Shown here piece after piece: positions 8,999 to 18,119 of a stretch of DNA of 64,000 nt (position 1 is its first letter; each line of letters begins with the position of its first letter). The stretch comes from Glandiceps talaboti (taxonomy: Eukaryota > Hemichordata > Enteropneusta > Spengelidae), in NCBI RefSeq assembly GCF_964340395.1, contig NC_135557.1:3223216-3287215 (forward strand). The letters run 5' to 3'. The translations under genes and the position numbers were made by a program. The notes below the pieces were generated by a model, which saw nothing but the letters and a program-made list of their open reading frames with translations, searched no databases and was not told the DNA's origin.

Positions 8999-11212
8999 TT
9001 AAAGTTGGTAATGAAAACAGTCAATGGGTTCTGGCCCGTGCAAATTATCTGAACAACATCCTCTTCTCTTCAATAGCTCGAGTGTGTTTTTCTTGAAATC
9101 TATTAGAATGTCAAAGAGATGGAAGAGCTTGCTCACAGATGCAAGTTCTTCGTCACCTCCATACAGGAGAAGTCTGCCATCTTTATAGGCCTTGCCAACC
9201 ATTGGAGCATCATTGTTAGTCTTCTTGCATTGGAACGGATTCTTTCGATTTGTATTACCATGTGCTTCACAATGGTACATGCAGGGCATTGACAGTATGT
9301 CAAAATCTTGTCTGTCAATACGAACCCCTTTGACCTCTTGCAACTTGACTTCTCTCCATTCGTCCATTTCTATGTCCTTTATAACAAATACTGGCATGCT
9401 CACGAATACCTCACATATGTCGTGTGAAATGACTTTTCCCTTGATTTTCAAAGAACCAATACACACGAGTCCCACACTGGGTACGTAATGCAGCGATGGG
9501 TAATAACGACCCTCTGGGAGTGGTGGATAATTTATGTCGACTTCGGCAGCACAAGTGAAAGGCACCCTACCATAAGTGATGACTTCATCTGTGCTTCTGT
9601 GTATCGGGCTCACAACAACGACCTCTGCATCCATATCTCTGGTTTTGGCGTCTGTTGCATATATAATTATGCAAGAGCAAGCACGTGCCGGAGAGGGTAC
9701 AATACATATGGATCTCTTGCAAACGTCTTCCATTATGTAAGACGTGTACTTGTAGTGCGATTTCGTTGTAATGCAACCATCCTGCTTCGTTTTCCAAGGC
9801 CCATTGCAATGCATCACAATCAGATTGTTACCTACAGGTTCAGGAATCAGAACAAATTCGTCGTAACTGTATATTCTCACCAGAGGATTAAGGACCTCAA
9901 CGTCTTCAAACAAGTGAACGAAGAGGGGTTCCCATTCCAAAGCAACACGGGGGCTTTTGGAAAATGGCAAAGGCCCAACATGTATCTCAAACACTATATG
10001 AAATATTTCATTATTGCTTTTATTTATTAGTTGTTTTGCCTGGAGAAAGAATATCCTTCTGCCCGGAACCAGCTTGAAATCAAAGCGTCTGAATCTGTTT
10101 ACGGTCCAGGTGAAGGATGCGCTCCTTGGTAGTTCTCTAATCCAAACATTCTCGTGGTTATTGCCATGTGAATCACTAATCTCTACATAGCCACCATCTC
10201 TAATGCCCACCCTATAGGTAGTACAGTCTATTGGAAGAGTCATTTTGTCTTGACTACGAGACTTCATTTCTTTGGCATATGTACTGACAAGAACTTTTGT
10301 TACATCCATCTGAGACTCCATGCTTTCTATGGCTTGGACTGCACTCAACACATTTCGCATGGATGGAGGCATTTTACTGGCTAATGGAGAACGGGTATCA
10401 AGTGCCAGTGGCAAAAGCATGTCACACACGGTCTGAAACACCATGTCATCCAAGAGGGCATCGTTTTTACTTGGAATGTAGAACAACAGCTTGCAACCTT
10501 TCAATAATGTATCTATATTGTTGACACAACTTTGCAACCAATCCCTGACGAGGTAAAAGACACCAACATCACTTCCTATTAACTGCTTCTTTCGCTGAAC
10601 CAGACGAGAGATGTGCTCCAAACACCAAGAATCCAATGCTCTGCTTGTGTCGACAAAATGACAAGCAAACACAGCCAGATTGCCAGCCACAACATCTAAC
10701 AGATCATCGTGCATTGCTGGCAAGTCACAGAGTACTTTGAAGTAGTTGGCCAGGGCTTTAAGCATACCGAACCTAGTTGTGATGTAGAGCATACCGAGCG
10801 TAGTTGTAATGGCATAGGGACAAATACCACTGTCGAAATTTTTCAGTAAATAATGCGCGAGTCTTTCCAGCCACCCTGTCATGTTCAGGTAGTCAGCAGC
10901 AGTGGTAACATCACCAATGTTCTCGAGAGTAATGGACGTCTTTTGGCCAGAATCACCAGAAGCAGACATGACAATCTCTTTTCTTTCAATGAATGACAAG
11001 AACAAGTGCCAGTATTCGACTGGAAAAGGGGAGGCCTCAAACATAGATTCCAGTACCAATACACCAGAGCCACATTGTCGTGTCTCCAATTGGTTGAAAT
11101 TGATTAGTCCTGCCAAATATGGAATTTCCACTTTCAGGTTTTCGAGCGACAGGTCGTACACTTGATCTTGGCAAACACAACGGCAAGAAAATATATCATG
11201 CTGTCGATCCAT
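8999..11212 (-). CDS. BTB-BACK protein, copy 1 (737 aa)
   Basis: The frame opens at GTG 11230; the first ATG is 11212 (MDRQHDIF). Residues ~10-110 look like a BTB/POZ domain (VEIPYLAGLINF, then PFPVEYWHLFLSF, then ITLENIGDVTTAADYLNM). Residues ~125-260 look like a BACK domain (AVFACHF, LDSWCLEHISRL, VFYLVRDWLQSC). The C-terminal ~450 residues have no clear Kelch repeats that I can see. BTB-BACK proteins usually adapt substrates to cullin-3 ubiquitin ligases; poxviruses carry such genes. A TATA box (AGTATAAATG, minus) lies at 11251-11260. Copy 2 aligns without gaps at an offset of exactly 2763 bp. Confidence 0.8.
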   Translation of the reverse strand: MDRQHDIFSCRCVCQDQVYDLSLENLKVEIPYLAGLINFNQLETRQCGSGVLVLESMFEASPFPVEYWHLFLSFIERKEIVMSASGDSGQKTSITLENIGDVTTAADYLNMTGWLERLAHYLLKNFDSGICPYAITTTLGMLYITTRFGMLKALANYFKVLCDLPAMHDDLLDVVAGNLAVFACHFVDTSRALDSWCLEHISRLVQRKKQLIGSDVGVFYLVRDWLQSCVNNIDTLLKGCKLLFYIPSKNDALLDDMVFQTVCDMLLPLALDTRSPLASKMPPSMRNVLSAVQAIESMESQMDVTKVLVSTYAKEMKSRSQDKMTLPIDCTTYRVGIRDGGYVEISDSHGNNHENVWIRELPRSASFTWTVNRFRRFDFKLVPGRRIFFLQAKQLINKSNNEIFHIVFEIHVGPLPFSKSPRVALEWEPLFVHLFEDVEVLNPLVRIYSYDEFVLIPEPVGNNLIVMHCNGPWKTKQDGCITTKSHYKYTSYIMEDVCKRSICIVPSPARACSCIIIYATDAKTRDMDAEVVVVSPIHRSTDEVITYGRVPFTCAAEVDINYPPLPEGRYYPSLHYVPSVGLVCIGSLKIKGKVISHDICEVFVSMPVFVIKDIEMDEWREVKLQEVKGVRIDRQDFDILSMPCMYHCEAHGNTNRKNPFQCKKTNNDAPMVGKAYKDGRLLLYGGDEELASVSKLFHLFDILIDFKKNTLELLKRRGCCSDNLHGPEPIDCFHYQL

Positions 11213-11409
11213 TTCGTCTAGTGAAAGCACTGAATGCAGTTGGGCCTAGACATTTATACTATTTTGAAAAGAAAGTTATGACGTCACATCAGGACTTTAA
11301 TGGGATGGCATGGTCGTGACATGTAAATCACGATGTCGTAGGGTATATAAACATAGAGGTCATTCTTCTTCAGAAGCCAATTGTCAGTTGTCTGAGAGAC
11401 TTAACGACT
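11213..11409. promoter_or_regulatory. Divergent promoter between BTB copy 1 and the truncated BTB gene
   Basis: Minus-strand TATA (AGTATAAATG, complement of 11251-11260) serves copy 1. Plus-strand TATATAAA at 11344-11351 serves the truncated gene at 11410. A TGACGTCAC site at about 11279-11287 lies between them. Confidence 0.6.
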
Positions 11410-11859
11410 ATGGTGGAGAGAAAAATCTGCCTTCGCCTGGGAGGCAACAAATATACTGTTTTACCCTCCGTTTTGAAAGAAGAAATACCTTACTTGGATT
11501 CTTTGATACGGTTTTACGAGTTGGGACAGGACATTGTCTATTTGGATAATCACGTCGAAAATGTGCACTTTGATATCAAGTACTGGCATTTGTTCTTGTC
11601 ATACGTTCAGACAAGAAAATTCAGTTTCGAGGCCTACTACAGGAACGTAAATGAAAAGTGCAAAATTTATGTGACACCAGACAATCTTGCAGATATCACC
11701 TTTGTTGCTGACTTTCTTTGCATGAAGAATTGGATAGACGACCTCCAAAAAGAACTTCAAGTTAAAGTTCGTAATAAAAACAGTCAATGGGTTCTGGCCC
11801 GTGCAAATTATCTGAACAACATCCATTTTTCTTCAATAGCTCGAGTGTGTTTTTCTTGA
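11410..11859 (+). CDS. truncated BTB-domain protein with an antisense-derived tail (149 aa)
   Basis: Starts at ATG 11410, 60 bp after its own TATA box. Residues 1-~117 are a BTB domain paralogous to the neighbours (EIPYLDSLIRF; IKYWHLFLSYV; DITFVADFLCM). From about 11760 the frame reads into the antisense of BTB copy 2's 3' end, so residues ~118-149 are not BTB-family sequence and the BACK and C-terminal regions are missing. The product would be a BTB-only protein that could dimerise with the full-length paralogs. The break is best explained by duplication of the copy 1/2 segment into this gene. Confidence 0.6.
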   Translation: MVERKICLRLGGNKYTVLPSVLKEEIPYLDSLIRFYELGQDIVYLDNHVENVHFDIKYWHLFLSYVQTRKFSFEAYYRNVNEKCKIYVTPDNLADITFVADFLCMKNWIDDLQKELQVKVRNKNSQWVLARANYLNNIHFSSIARVCFS

Positions 11860-13987
11860 AATCTATTAGAATGTCAAAGAGATGGAAGAGCTTGCTCACA
11901 GATGCAAGTTCTTCGTCACCTCCATACAGGAGAAGTCTGCCATCTTTATAGGCCTTGCCAACCATTGGAGCATCATTGTTAGTCTTCTTGCATTGGAACG
12001 GATTCTTTCGATTTGTATTACCATGTGCTTCACAATGGTACATGCAGGGCATTGACAGTATGTCAAAATCTTGTCTGTCAATACGAACCCCTTTGACCTC
12101 TTGCAACTTGACTTCTCTCCATTCGTCCATTTCTATGTCCTTTATAACAAATACTGGCATGCTCACGAATACCTCACATATGTCGTGTGAAATGACTTTT
12201 CCCTTGATTTTCAAAGAACCAATACACACGAGTCCCACACTGGGTACGTAATGCAGCGATGGGTAATAACGACCCTCTGGGAGTGGTGGATAATTTATGT
12301 CGACTTCGGCAGCACAAGTGAAAGGCACCCTACCATAAGTGATGACTTCATCTGTGCTTCTGTGTATCGGGCTCACAACAACGACCTCTGCATCCATATC
12401 TCTGGTTTTGGCGTCTGTTGCATATATAATTATGCAAGAGCAAGCACGTGCCGGAGAGGGTACAATACATATGGATCTCTTGCAAACGTCTTCCATTATG
12501 TAAGACGTGTACTTGTAGTGCGATTTCGTTGTAATGCAACCATCTTGCTTCGTTTTCCAAGGCCCATTGCAATGCATCACAATCAGATTGTTACCTACAG
12601 GTTCAGGAATCAGAACAAATTCGTCGTAACTGTATATTCTCACCAGAGGATTAAGGACCTCAACGTCTTCAAACAAGTGAACGAAGAGGGGTTCCCATTC
12701 CAAAGCAACACGGGGGCTTTTGGAAAATGGCAAAGGCCCAACATGTATCTCAAACACTATATGAAATATTTCATTATTGCTTTTATTTATTAGTTGTTTT
12801 GCCCGGAGAAAGAATATCCTTCTGCCCGGAACCAGCTTGAAATCAAAGCGTCTGAATCTGTTTACGGTCCAGGTGAAGGATGCGCTCCTTGGTAGTTCTC
12901 TAAACCAAACATTCTCGTGGTTATTGCCATGTGAATCACTAATCTCTACATAGCCACCATCCCTAATGCCCACCCTATAGGTAGTACAGTCTATTGGAAG
13001 AGTCATTTTGTCTTGAATACGAGACTTCATTTCTTTGGCATATGTACTGACAAGAACTTTTGTTACATCCATCTGAGACTCCGTGTTTTCTATGGCTTGG
13101 ACTGCACTCAACACATTTCGCATGGATGGAGGCATTTTACTGGCTAATGGAGAACGGGTATCAAGTGCCAGTGGCAGAAGCATGTCACACACGGTCTGAA
13201 ACACCATGTCATCCAAGAGGGCATCGTTTTTACTTGGAAAGCAGAACAACAACTTGCAACCTTTCAATAATGTATCTATCTTGTCGACACAACTTTGCAA
13301 CCAATCCCTGACGAGGTAAAAGACACCAACATCACTTGCTATTAACTGCTTCTTTCGCTGAACCAAACGAGAGATGTGCTCCAAACACCAAGAATCCAAT
13401 GCTCTGCTTGTGTCGCCAAAATGACAAGCAAACACGGCCAGGTGGCCAGCCACAACATCTAACAGATCATCATGCATTGCTGGCAAGTCACAGAGTACTT
13501 TGAAGTAGTTGGCCAGGGCTTTAAGCATACCGAACCTAGTTGTGATGTAGAGCATACCGAACGTAGTTTTGATGTCATGGTTACAAAAATTACTGTCGAA
13601 ATTTTCCAGTAAAGAACATGCTAATTTTTCCAGCCACCCTGTCATGTTCAGGTAGTCAGCAGCAGTGGTAACATCACCAATGTTCTCGAGAGTAAGGGAC
13701 GTCTTTTGACCAGAGTCACAAGAAGCAGACATGACAATCTCTTTTCTTTCAATGTATGACAAGAACAAGTGCCAGTATTCCACTGGAAAAGGGGAGTTTT
13801 CAAACACAGATTCCAGTTCCAATATGTTAGAGCCACATTGTCGTGTTTCCAATTGATTGAATTCGATTAGTCCATCCAAATACGGAATTTCTACTTTCAA
13901 GTTTTTGAGTGACAGGTTGTACACTTGATCTTGGCAAACACAACGGACCGTCATAGTGACAATTAAGATAATTGGATACCATGACAT
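11762..13987 (-). CDS. BTB-BACK protein, copy 2 (741 aa)
   Basis: Same BTB-BACK architecture as copy 1. The first ATG is 13987, giving a hydrophobic leader (SWYPIILIVTMTV); the ATG at 13954 (MTVRCVCQDQ) gives a start more like copy 1 and may be the real one. The downstream two-thirds is almost identical to copy 1 at the DNA level, while the BTB/BACK-proximal part has many substitutions. The whole coding region aligns at a fixed 2763-bp offset without indels, pointing to recent duplication or gene conversion. Its stop lies inside the 3' end of the truncated plus-strand BTB gene. Confidence 0.8.
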   Translation of the reverse strand: MSWYPIILIVTMTVRCVCQDQVYNLSLKNLKVEIPYLDGLIEFNQLETRQCGSNILELESVFENSPFPVEYWHLFLSYIERKEIVMSASCDSGQKTSLTLENIGDVTTAADYLNMTGWLEKLACSLLENFDSNFCNHDIKTTFGMLYITTRFGMLKALANYFKVLCDLPAMHDDLLDVVAGHLAVFACHFGDTSRALDSWCLEHISRLVQRKKQLIASDVGVFYLVRDWLQSCVDKIDTLLKGCKLLFCFPSKNDALLDDMVFQTVCDMLLPLALDTRSPLASKMPPSMRNVLSAVQAIENTESQMDVTKVLVSTYAKEMKSRIQDKMTLPIDCTTYRVGIRDGGYVEISDSHGNNHENVWFRELPRSASFTWTVNRFRRFDFKLVPGRRIFFLRAKQLINKSNNEIFHIVFEIHVGPLPFSKSPRVALEWEPLFVHLFEDVEVLNPLVRIYSYDEFVLIPEPVGNNLIVMHCNGPWKTKQDGCITTKSHYKYTSYIMEDVCKRSICIVPSPARACSCIIIYATDAKTRDMDAEVVVVSPIHRSTDEVITYGRVPFTCAAEVDINYPPLPEGRYYPSLHYVPSVGLVCIGSLKIKGKVISHDICEVFVSMPVFVIKDIEMDEWREVKLQEVKGVRIDRQDFDILSMPCMYHCEAHGNTNRKNPFQCKKTNNDAPMVGKAYKDGRLLLYGGDEELASVSKLFHLFDILIDFKKNTLELLKKNGCCSDNLHGPEPIDCFYYEL

Positions 13988-14081
13988 TAACAGTAAAAGA
14001 TATATTCCTATTGTGATTATCTTTATTTTATTTATTTGGTATGCAAAGTGCTAATTTGTATATATACGTCAACACTGATGA

Positions 14082-15299
14082 ATGAGGTGTATATGCACCA
14101 TGATTTTACTACGAATTGTTTCCCTCTTCTTCTATTTGTGCATTTGCCACTCAAACCGCTTCAAAGTTACTGATGTGTCTTGTCCGACAAACAACACTAT
14201 GCCTTTGGGTAGGAGTGTCCTTTTTGATGATGATTACATGGCAGAGAAAAAATTCTACACGTGTCTTTGTTCTGACTTTGGATTTGTAGGTCGCAAATGT
14301 GACTTTGACCTGATATCATCGCCATGTCATGCAATATCGTGGTTGAATGATATGTGCAGGGGTGACTTGAACTGCCCCTGTGTGCACGAACCTAGGTGCA
14401 TTCTGCCTGTTTTCTGTTCGTATGACTTTGATGACATGCAAAGGCTGTTGCGTTGTGATGTTCGGAACTGTGCGTGTAACTGTGAAGGGGGAAAGCCACC
14501 CGAGTTGATATGTGGTGCTCCTGTGAAAACCATTGAGCACCCATTTGAGGGATGTCATGTCGATACTATTGCACGTGATGTACCTCCTGTACACTGTATT
14601 GACTGGGACAAAAACGACCTGAATGGTTACGTGCGCTGTCATACCAATGCCATACATCCAGAGTGGTGTAGGTGTCATGACAAATGGTCAAATGGGGTGT
14701 ATGTGTCGTGTTACAAGAACGAAAAATGTGTGTCTTATGAGGGTAAGGTTTTCGATTGTGCACTTCAGCAGTGTTTCTGTAATTGCTTGAATCAGCGACT
14801 GTCTTGCAAAGACGATAGCGTTCGTCTGCGGTCTCTTGGTGTTGTCAGGCAGGAATGTTTAGCACCGGCTCTTCCATCAACAGACAATGTCAGTGCTGTT
14901 GTCTCTGGACTGCATGTCGATGACGCTACATTGCTGGATGGAACTTTACAGCTTGTTTTGGGACCTGGTAATGACATTCCAAACGTTGTGGTGTTGCCAA
15001 GTATGGCTGGTCAATATTTGAGAGTGAGCGGAACAGTCTTTTTTGCTGCATCGAGCCAAAGCACCATTCAAATTTTGGGAAGTCCCCCACATCCCACCGT
15101 CTTTCGGTGTCTCATCGGTTGCTCAATGGAACTGGTGTCCCTCGTACATTCTTGTCAACTCAGACATCCCCCAGAATGTATTGAAATAGTTCCTAAATTC
15201 GAGGGACTTCGGTTCAACCTCACATCTAGCCAGTGGGAAACTAATCGCGCCATATTGAAAAAGAAACACAAGACACATTTGTATCCGATTGTTCACTGA
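14082..15299 (+). CDS. secreted cysteine-rich protein with two CxCxC modules (405 aa)
   Basis: Starts at ATG 14082 just after a TATATATA box. Residues ~7-24 are a signal peptide (ILLRIVSLFFYLCIC). The next ~230 residues hold over thirty cysteines, including two copies of a module built as C-X-C, X5-7, C, X20-30, C-X-C-X-C (CACNC near residue 128, CFCNC near 228). The C-terminal third has few cysteines and no transmembrane segment, so the protein is probably secreted or virion-surface. The same module recurs in the genes at 30377 and 58912. Its 3' end overlaps the convergent 15293 gene by 7 bp. Family not recognised. Confidence 0.8.
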   Translation: MRCICTMILLRIVSLFFYLCICHSNRFKVTDVSCPTNNTMPLGRSVLFDDDYMAEKKFYTCLCSDFGFVGRKCDFDLISSPCHAISWLNDMCRGDLNCPCVHEPRCILPVFCSYDFDDMQRLLRCDVRNCACNCEGGKPPELICGAPVKTIEHPFEGCHVDTIARDVPPVHCIDWDKNDLNGYVRCHTNAIHPEWCRCHDKWSNGVYVSCYKNEKCVSYEGKVFDCALQQCFCNCLNQRLSCKDDSVRLRSLGVVRQECLAPALPSTDNVSAVVSGLHVDDATLLDGTLQLVLGPGNDIPNVVVLPSMAGQYLRVSGTVFFAASSQSTIQILGSPPHPTVFRCLIGCSMELVSLVHSCQLRHPPECIEIVPKFEGLRFNLTSSQWETNRAILKKKHKTHLYPIVH

Positions 15300-16000
15300 C
15301 GTCTTTGTCCCCATTCCTGTATTTTGTCCAGCATCTTTGCATGTAGAACATTAATGATTTTACTGACATCAAGTAAATGTTCGTTGATCATGAACCAAGT
15401 GCAAATAACTATAACACCTGTGACAAAAACAGACAAAACCATGTTCAGCCTGAATGAGCTCTTCTTGACCATGTCATTGTAAGGCGGTAGTGTGTCTGTC
15501 AGCAACTTGACGTGATAGGTTAGGTTAATCGGTTGAGGTTCCTCTTGACAATCCGTAATGTTTTTATTAGTCAAGCCACGTATACACTCCAAAAAGAGAC
15601 GTTTGTGGTTCTGCGAGGCTGCAGTGCAAAACCTGAGGGGGTCACTGCATGCAGAAAACGTTGGACGGATCGTTATGTTCTGTTCATACGAGATGAGAGT
15701 GTTTGCAGGCAGGAAACTTGACATTGGTAGGTGTGGCTTATGGACTCTTTCTATGACAAAACATGTTTGGTTGACAAATACGTGACAGCCTGGTTTCCAG
15801 TTTGAGTTGTCAAAGTGGATGATGTTGTGGCCGAATGACGTGCCAATTAAAAAGATTTTGTCCGGTCCTGTCTTTACACCATTAACGTGTACACCACTGG
15901 GTTGAAAATAAACACTTGGTGTATTGGACATGAGCACCCCATCTGTAAATATCATCAAACAAAAGAAGAAGAATGGCATCATGCAGCAGGTCATGGCCAT
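15293..16000 (-). CDS. type I membrane glycoprotein (235 aa)
   Basis: A longer frame opens at TTG 16102, but ATG 16000 begins a signal peptide (MAMTCCMMPFFFFCLM), so this start is chosen; ATG 15994 is also possible. The ectodomain has several N-glycosylation sequons (for example NQT, NIT, NLT) and cysteines, followed by a membrane segment (~MVLSVFVTGVIVICTWF) and a short basic cytoplasmic tail. It is probably a virion envelope or infected-cell surface protein; family unknown. Its start codon overlaps that of the divergent Snf7-like gene in the palindrome ATGGCCAT. Confidence 0.7.
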   Translation of the reverse strand: MAMTCCMMPFFFFCLMIFTDGVLMSNTPSVYFQPSGVHVNGVKTGPDKIFLIGTSFGHNIIHFDNSNWKPGCHVFVNQTCFVIERVHKPHLPMSSFLPANTLISYEQNITIRPTFSACSDPLRFCTAASQNHKRLFLECIRGLTNKNITDCQEEPQPINLTYHVKLLTDTLPPYNDMVKKSSFRLNMVLSVFVTGVIVICTWFMINEHLLDVSKIINVLHAKMLDKIQEWGQRRQ

Positions 16001-16796
16001 CTTTGGTGGTATGTGTAGGAAGCGGAACGGTTGGAAACAGTTGAAGCGAGACAATAATCTCTTCAGTATATACGACGACGATGATGATGACAATGGCGAC
16101 AACAGTTTAGGTGTAGAGGAGGACCAAGTAGGATGCGAAGGTCTCAGTCAGCAAAAAAAACGACTCGAAGGGATGTTGAACTTGATAAGAGACAGACAGA
16201 GGCTCGTCACTGATGAGATAAAAGAGTACTCCACTCAGAGACGTGAAATCCTTCAAACAATTGTTGATAACTATTATATAATAGATACGCCACAAGGAAT
16301 AGTGTACAAAGCTAGGAAAAACACGACAATTGATCTGGAGGTAGTCAAGAACGACTTATTCACATTAATAAACAAGATCAAGTCATTGCGCAAATACCAC
16401 AAGCTCTTGTGCAATATGGAAATCAATATGTTCAATGTCACAGTGAGTACGGAGAAACATGCAATGTTTCACAGCAGCAAGAGTTCATTGAGTGTGATGC
16501 CTGGGAATGTCAGAAAGAAGAAGATGGAGGACACATTAACATTGGCCACAAGGTATCAGGACTTGATCACAGACGTGTCAGAGAGGCTAGAACTACCACT
16601 GGACAGCAGGACATTGAACGACTACACCCAGGATGACAAAATGGAATTAGAAGACGAGTTGAAAGAGTTACTGTCTTCAGAGACTGTTGAGGTCGACCTT
16701 GGTGACCCATCGTCATCTCAACCCATTGATAACGAATCGGACATTTTATTCGATAAGACTGAAGACGATGAACATATTAATTTAATACAAGAGTGA
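15993..16796 (+). CDS. putative Snf7/CHMP4-like ESCRT-III protein (267 aa)
   Basis: Start chosen at ATG 15993 (MAIFGGMCRKRN), the typical CHMP N-terminus with Phe-Gly and basic residues; in-frame ATGs at 15930 and 15981 are alternatives. An Asp-rich insert (~residues 27-34) is followed by a helical core (QKKRLEGMLNLIRDRQ; IKSLRKYHKLL). The end KMELEDELKELLSS at ~230-243 closely mimics the acidic Snf7/CHMP4 segment (EDELxxELxxLE). In cells CHMP4 is the main filament-forming ESCRT-III subunit for scission of budding membranes. Pattern-based call; profile searches would settle it. It is divergent from a membrane glycoprotein gene with overlapping start codons and convergent with a RING gene 100 bp away. 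Confidence 0.5.
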   Translation: MAIFGGMCRKRNGWKQLKRDNNLFSIYDDDDDDNGDNSLGVEEDQVGCEGLSQQKKRLEGMLNLIRDRQRLVTDEIKEYSTQRREILQTIVDNYYIIDTPQGIVYKARKNTTIDLEVVKNDLFTLINKIKSLRKYHKLLCNMEINMFNVTVSTEKHAMFHSSKSSLSVMPGNVRKKKMEDTLTLATRYQDLITDVSERLELPLDSRTLNDYTQDDKMELEDELKELLSSETVEVDLGDPSSSQPIDNESDILFDKTEDDEHINLIQE

Positions 16797-16895
16797 CACT
16801 CTTTTACCCATTCATTCCAATAAAAACAACAACTAAAACATATACACAAGATGTTGTTTAGACATGGTTTTTATTAACAAACATGAAACTGTTAT

Positions 16896-17825
16896 TTAAA
16901 CATACAATTTTTTTGGAAAATAAGGCAACCTGCAATTTGGACAAGTTGCAAAATCATCACTTGCATTTTGTAACAGTCCAGAGTAACATTCTTCGCAAAT
17001 AACGTGTCCACAGTCACCGTAAAGTGCAATGACGTTTTCCAAACACACTTTGCAAGTGAAGTTTTCTACTACCTCCTCCATTTCAGCTAATCTTTTCTCC
17101 TGGCGTGTACATGAATGACATACTTCTTCTTCTTCTTCTTCTTCTCCTTCTCCATCTCCTTCTCCTTCTCCTTCTTCTTCTTCTTCTCGTCCTCCATCTA
17201 GCTCGGTGTCTGTCAGCAGATCGACATTAGCTATGGTGTTTAGGGAACGAATCTTGAGCAAGCGTCGCATATTTAAGTCTCTGATGATCCATGCAAAGTT
17301 CATGCGCAACTTATCTTGGGTTCTGTTTTTCACCAAGTCATCAACAATCTTAAGGTCATTGCAGATATCAAAAATTTGCATGTTTCTCGATGGTATCATT
17401 CCGGGAATAAAAAGTCTCTGACAAACAATGTACATAGTAAGCATAACTGCTTTCTCTGCTTGGCTTTCAAATGGTGAAAGTGCACCATGTACCACACATG
17501 CCCGGTAAACATGTAATAGTGCCTTCTCGAAAAACGAACACCATTTGTTGCCATTTGTACACACATATCTAACCATCTTCGATAGAAGCGTAGGCATGCG
17601 TCTCAATGTATCATTAGAACTCTCAGAAAAACACAACTGGGATGAATGGCTGTAGAGAAAGTGTATGAATAGAATGAATTGAACTGGACATTTCCTCACT
17701 TTGGTGTAAAATCGACACTTCCGGCAGCGAACCAAGTCCTTCACGTACAAATGGTTGTCAGCAAGGAGGTTGACGTGTGTAGGATTGTTAAGTATGGAAC
17801 GCAGTGAGTTATTGGTTGATGCCAT
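16896..17825 (-). CDS. RING-finger protein, IAP-like layout (309 aa)
   Basis: GTG 17855 opens the frame, but ATG 17825 is the first ATG and is preceded by a TATA box (complement of 17862-17869). The C-terminus is a C3HC4 RING (CKVCLEN, CGHVICEECY, CPNCR). Near the N-terminus a C-X2-C-X17-H-X9-C cluster occupies the place where BIR domains sit in inhibitor-of-apoptosis proteins, and the same cluster occurs in the RING paralogs at 44623 and 60353. A Glu/Gly low-complexity run (~residues 213-236) precedes the RING. RING proteins act as E3 ubiquitin ligases; the target is unknown. The promoter region is rich in TGACGTCA sites. Confidence 0.8.
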   Translation of the reverse strand: MASTNNSLRSILNNPTHVNLLADNHLYVKDLVRCRKCRFYTKVRKCPVQFILFIHFLYSHSSQLCFSESSNDTLRRMPTLLSKMVRYVCTNGNKWCSFFEKALLHVYRACVVHGALSPFESQAEKAVMLTMYIVCQRLFIPGMIPSRNMQIFDICNDLKIVDDLVKNRTQDKLRMNFAWIIRDLNMRRLLKIRSLNTIANVDLLTDTELDGGREEEEEGEGEGDGEGEEEEEEEVCHSCTRQEKRLAEMEEVVENFTCKVCLENVIALYGDCGHVICEECYSGLLQNASDDFATCPNCRLPYFPKKLYV

Positions 17826-17861
17826 GTTGCTATGTATGACACAAACTGTGGCCACGTTCCT

Positions 17862-18090
17862 TTTTATAGTTTGTTTCCTGTGATGTCATAGACCGCTACT
17901 AAGAATAAGGTGACGTCATCATTTTCCATGACATGACGTCACGTCATGTGACGAATCATGACATCATGGTCCACTACTGAGAATAAGGTGACGTCACCCC
18001 TTTGTATGTATGTGATACTCGTGACGTCATCATTTTCCATGACATGACGTCACAATTCATCACGACGAATTGTATAAAAGGGAAGCTTTC
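17862..18090. promoter_or_regulatory. CRE-rich divergent promoter (RING gene / zinc-finger gene)
   Basis: Between the divergent genes lie at least five TGACGTCA or GTGACGTCA sites, arranged as two imperfect copies of a block containing ACTAAGAATAAGGTGACGTC and CATTTTCCATGACATGACG. The minus TATA (CTATAAAAAGG) is at 17862-17870 and the plus TATAAAA at 18073-18079. This is the clearest example of the window's CRE-plus-TATA promoter style. Confidence 0.75.
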
Positions 18091-18119
18091 TCTCAAGTCC
18101 TCTTCACAAAAGCCCTAAA

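Noticed and set aside
9488-10030. 180-codon plus-strand ORF (repeated at 12251-12793) and 98-codon ORFs at 9192 and 11955
   Set aside because: Antisense shadows of the two BTB-BACK genes; present twice only because the genes are duplicated.
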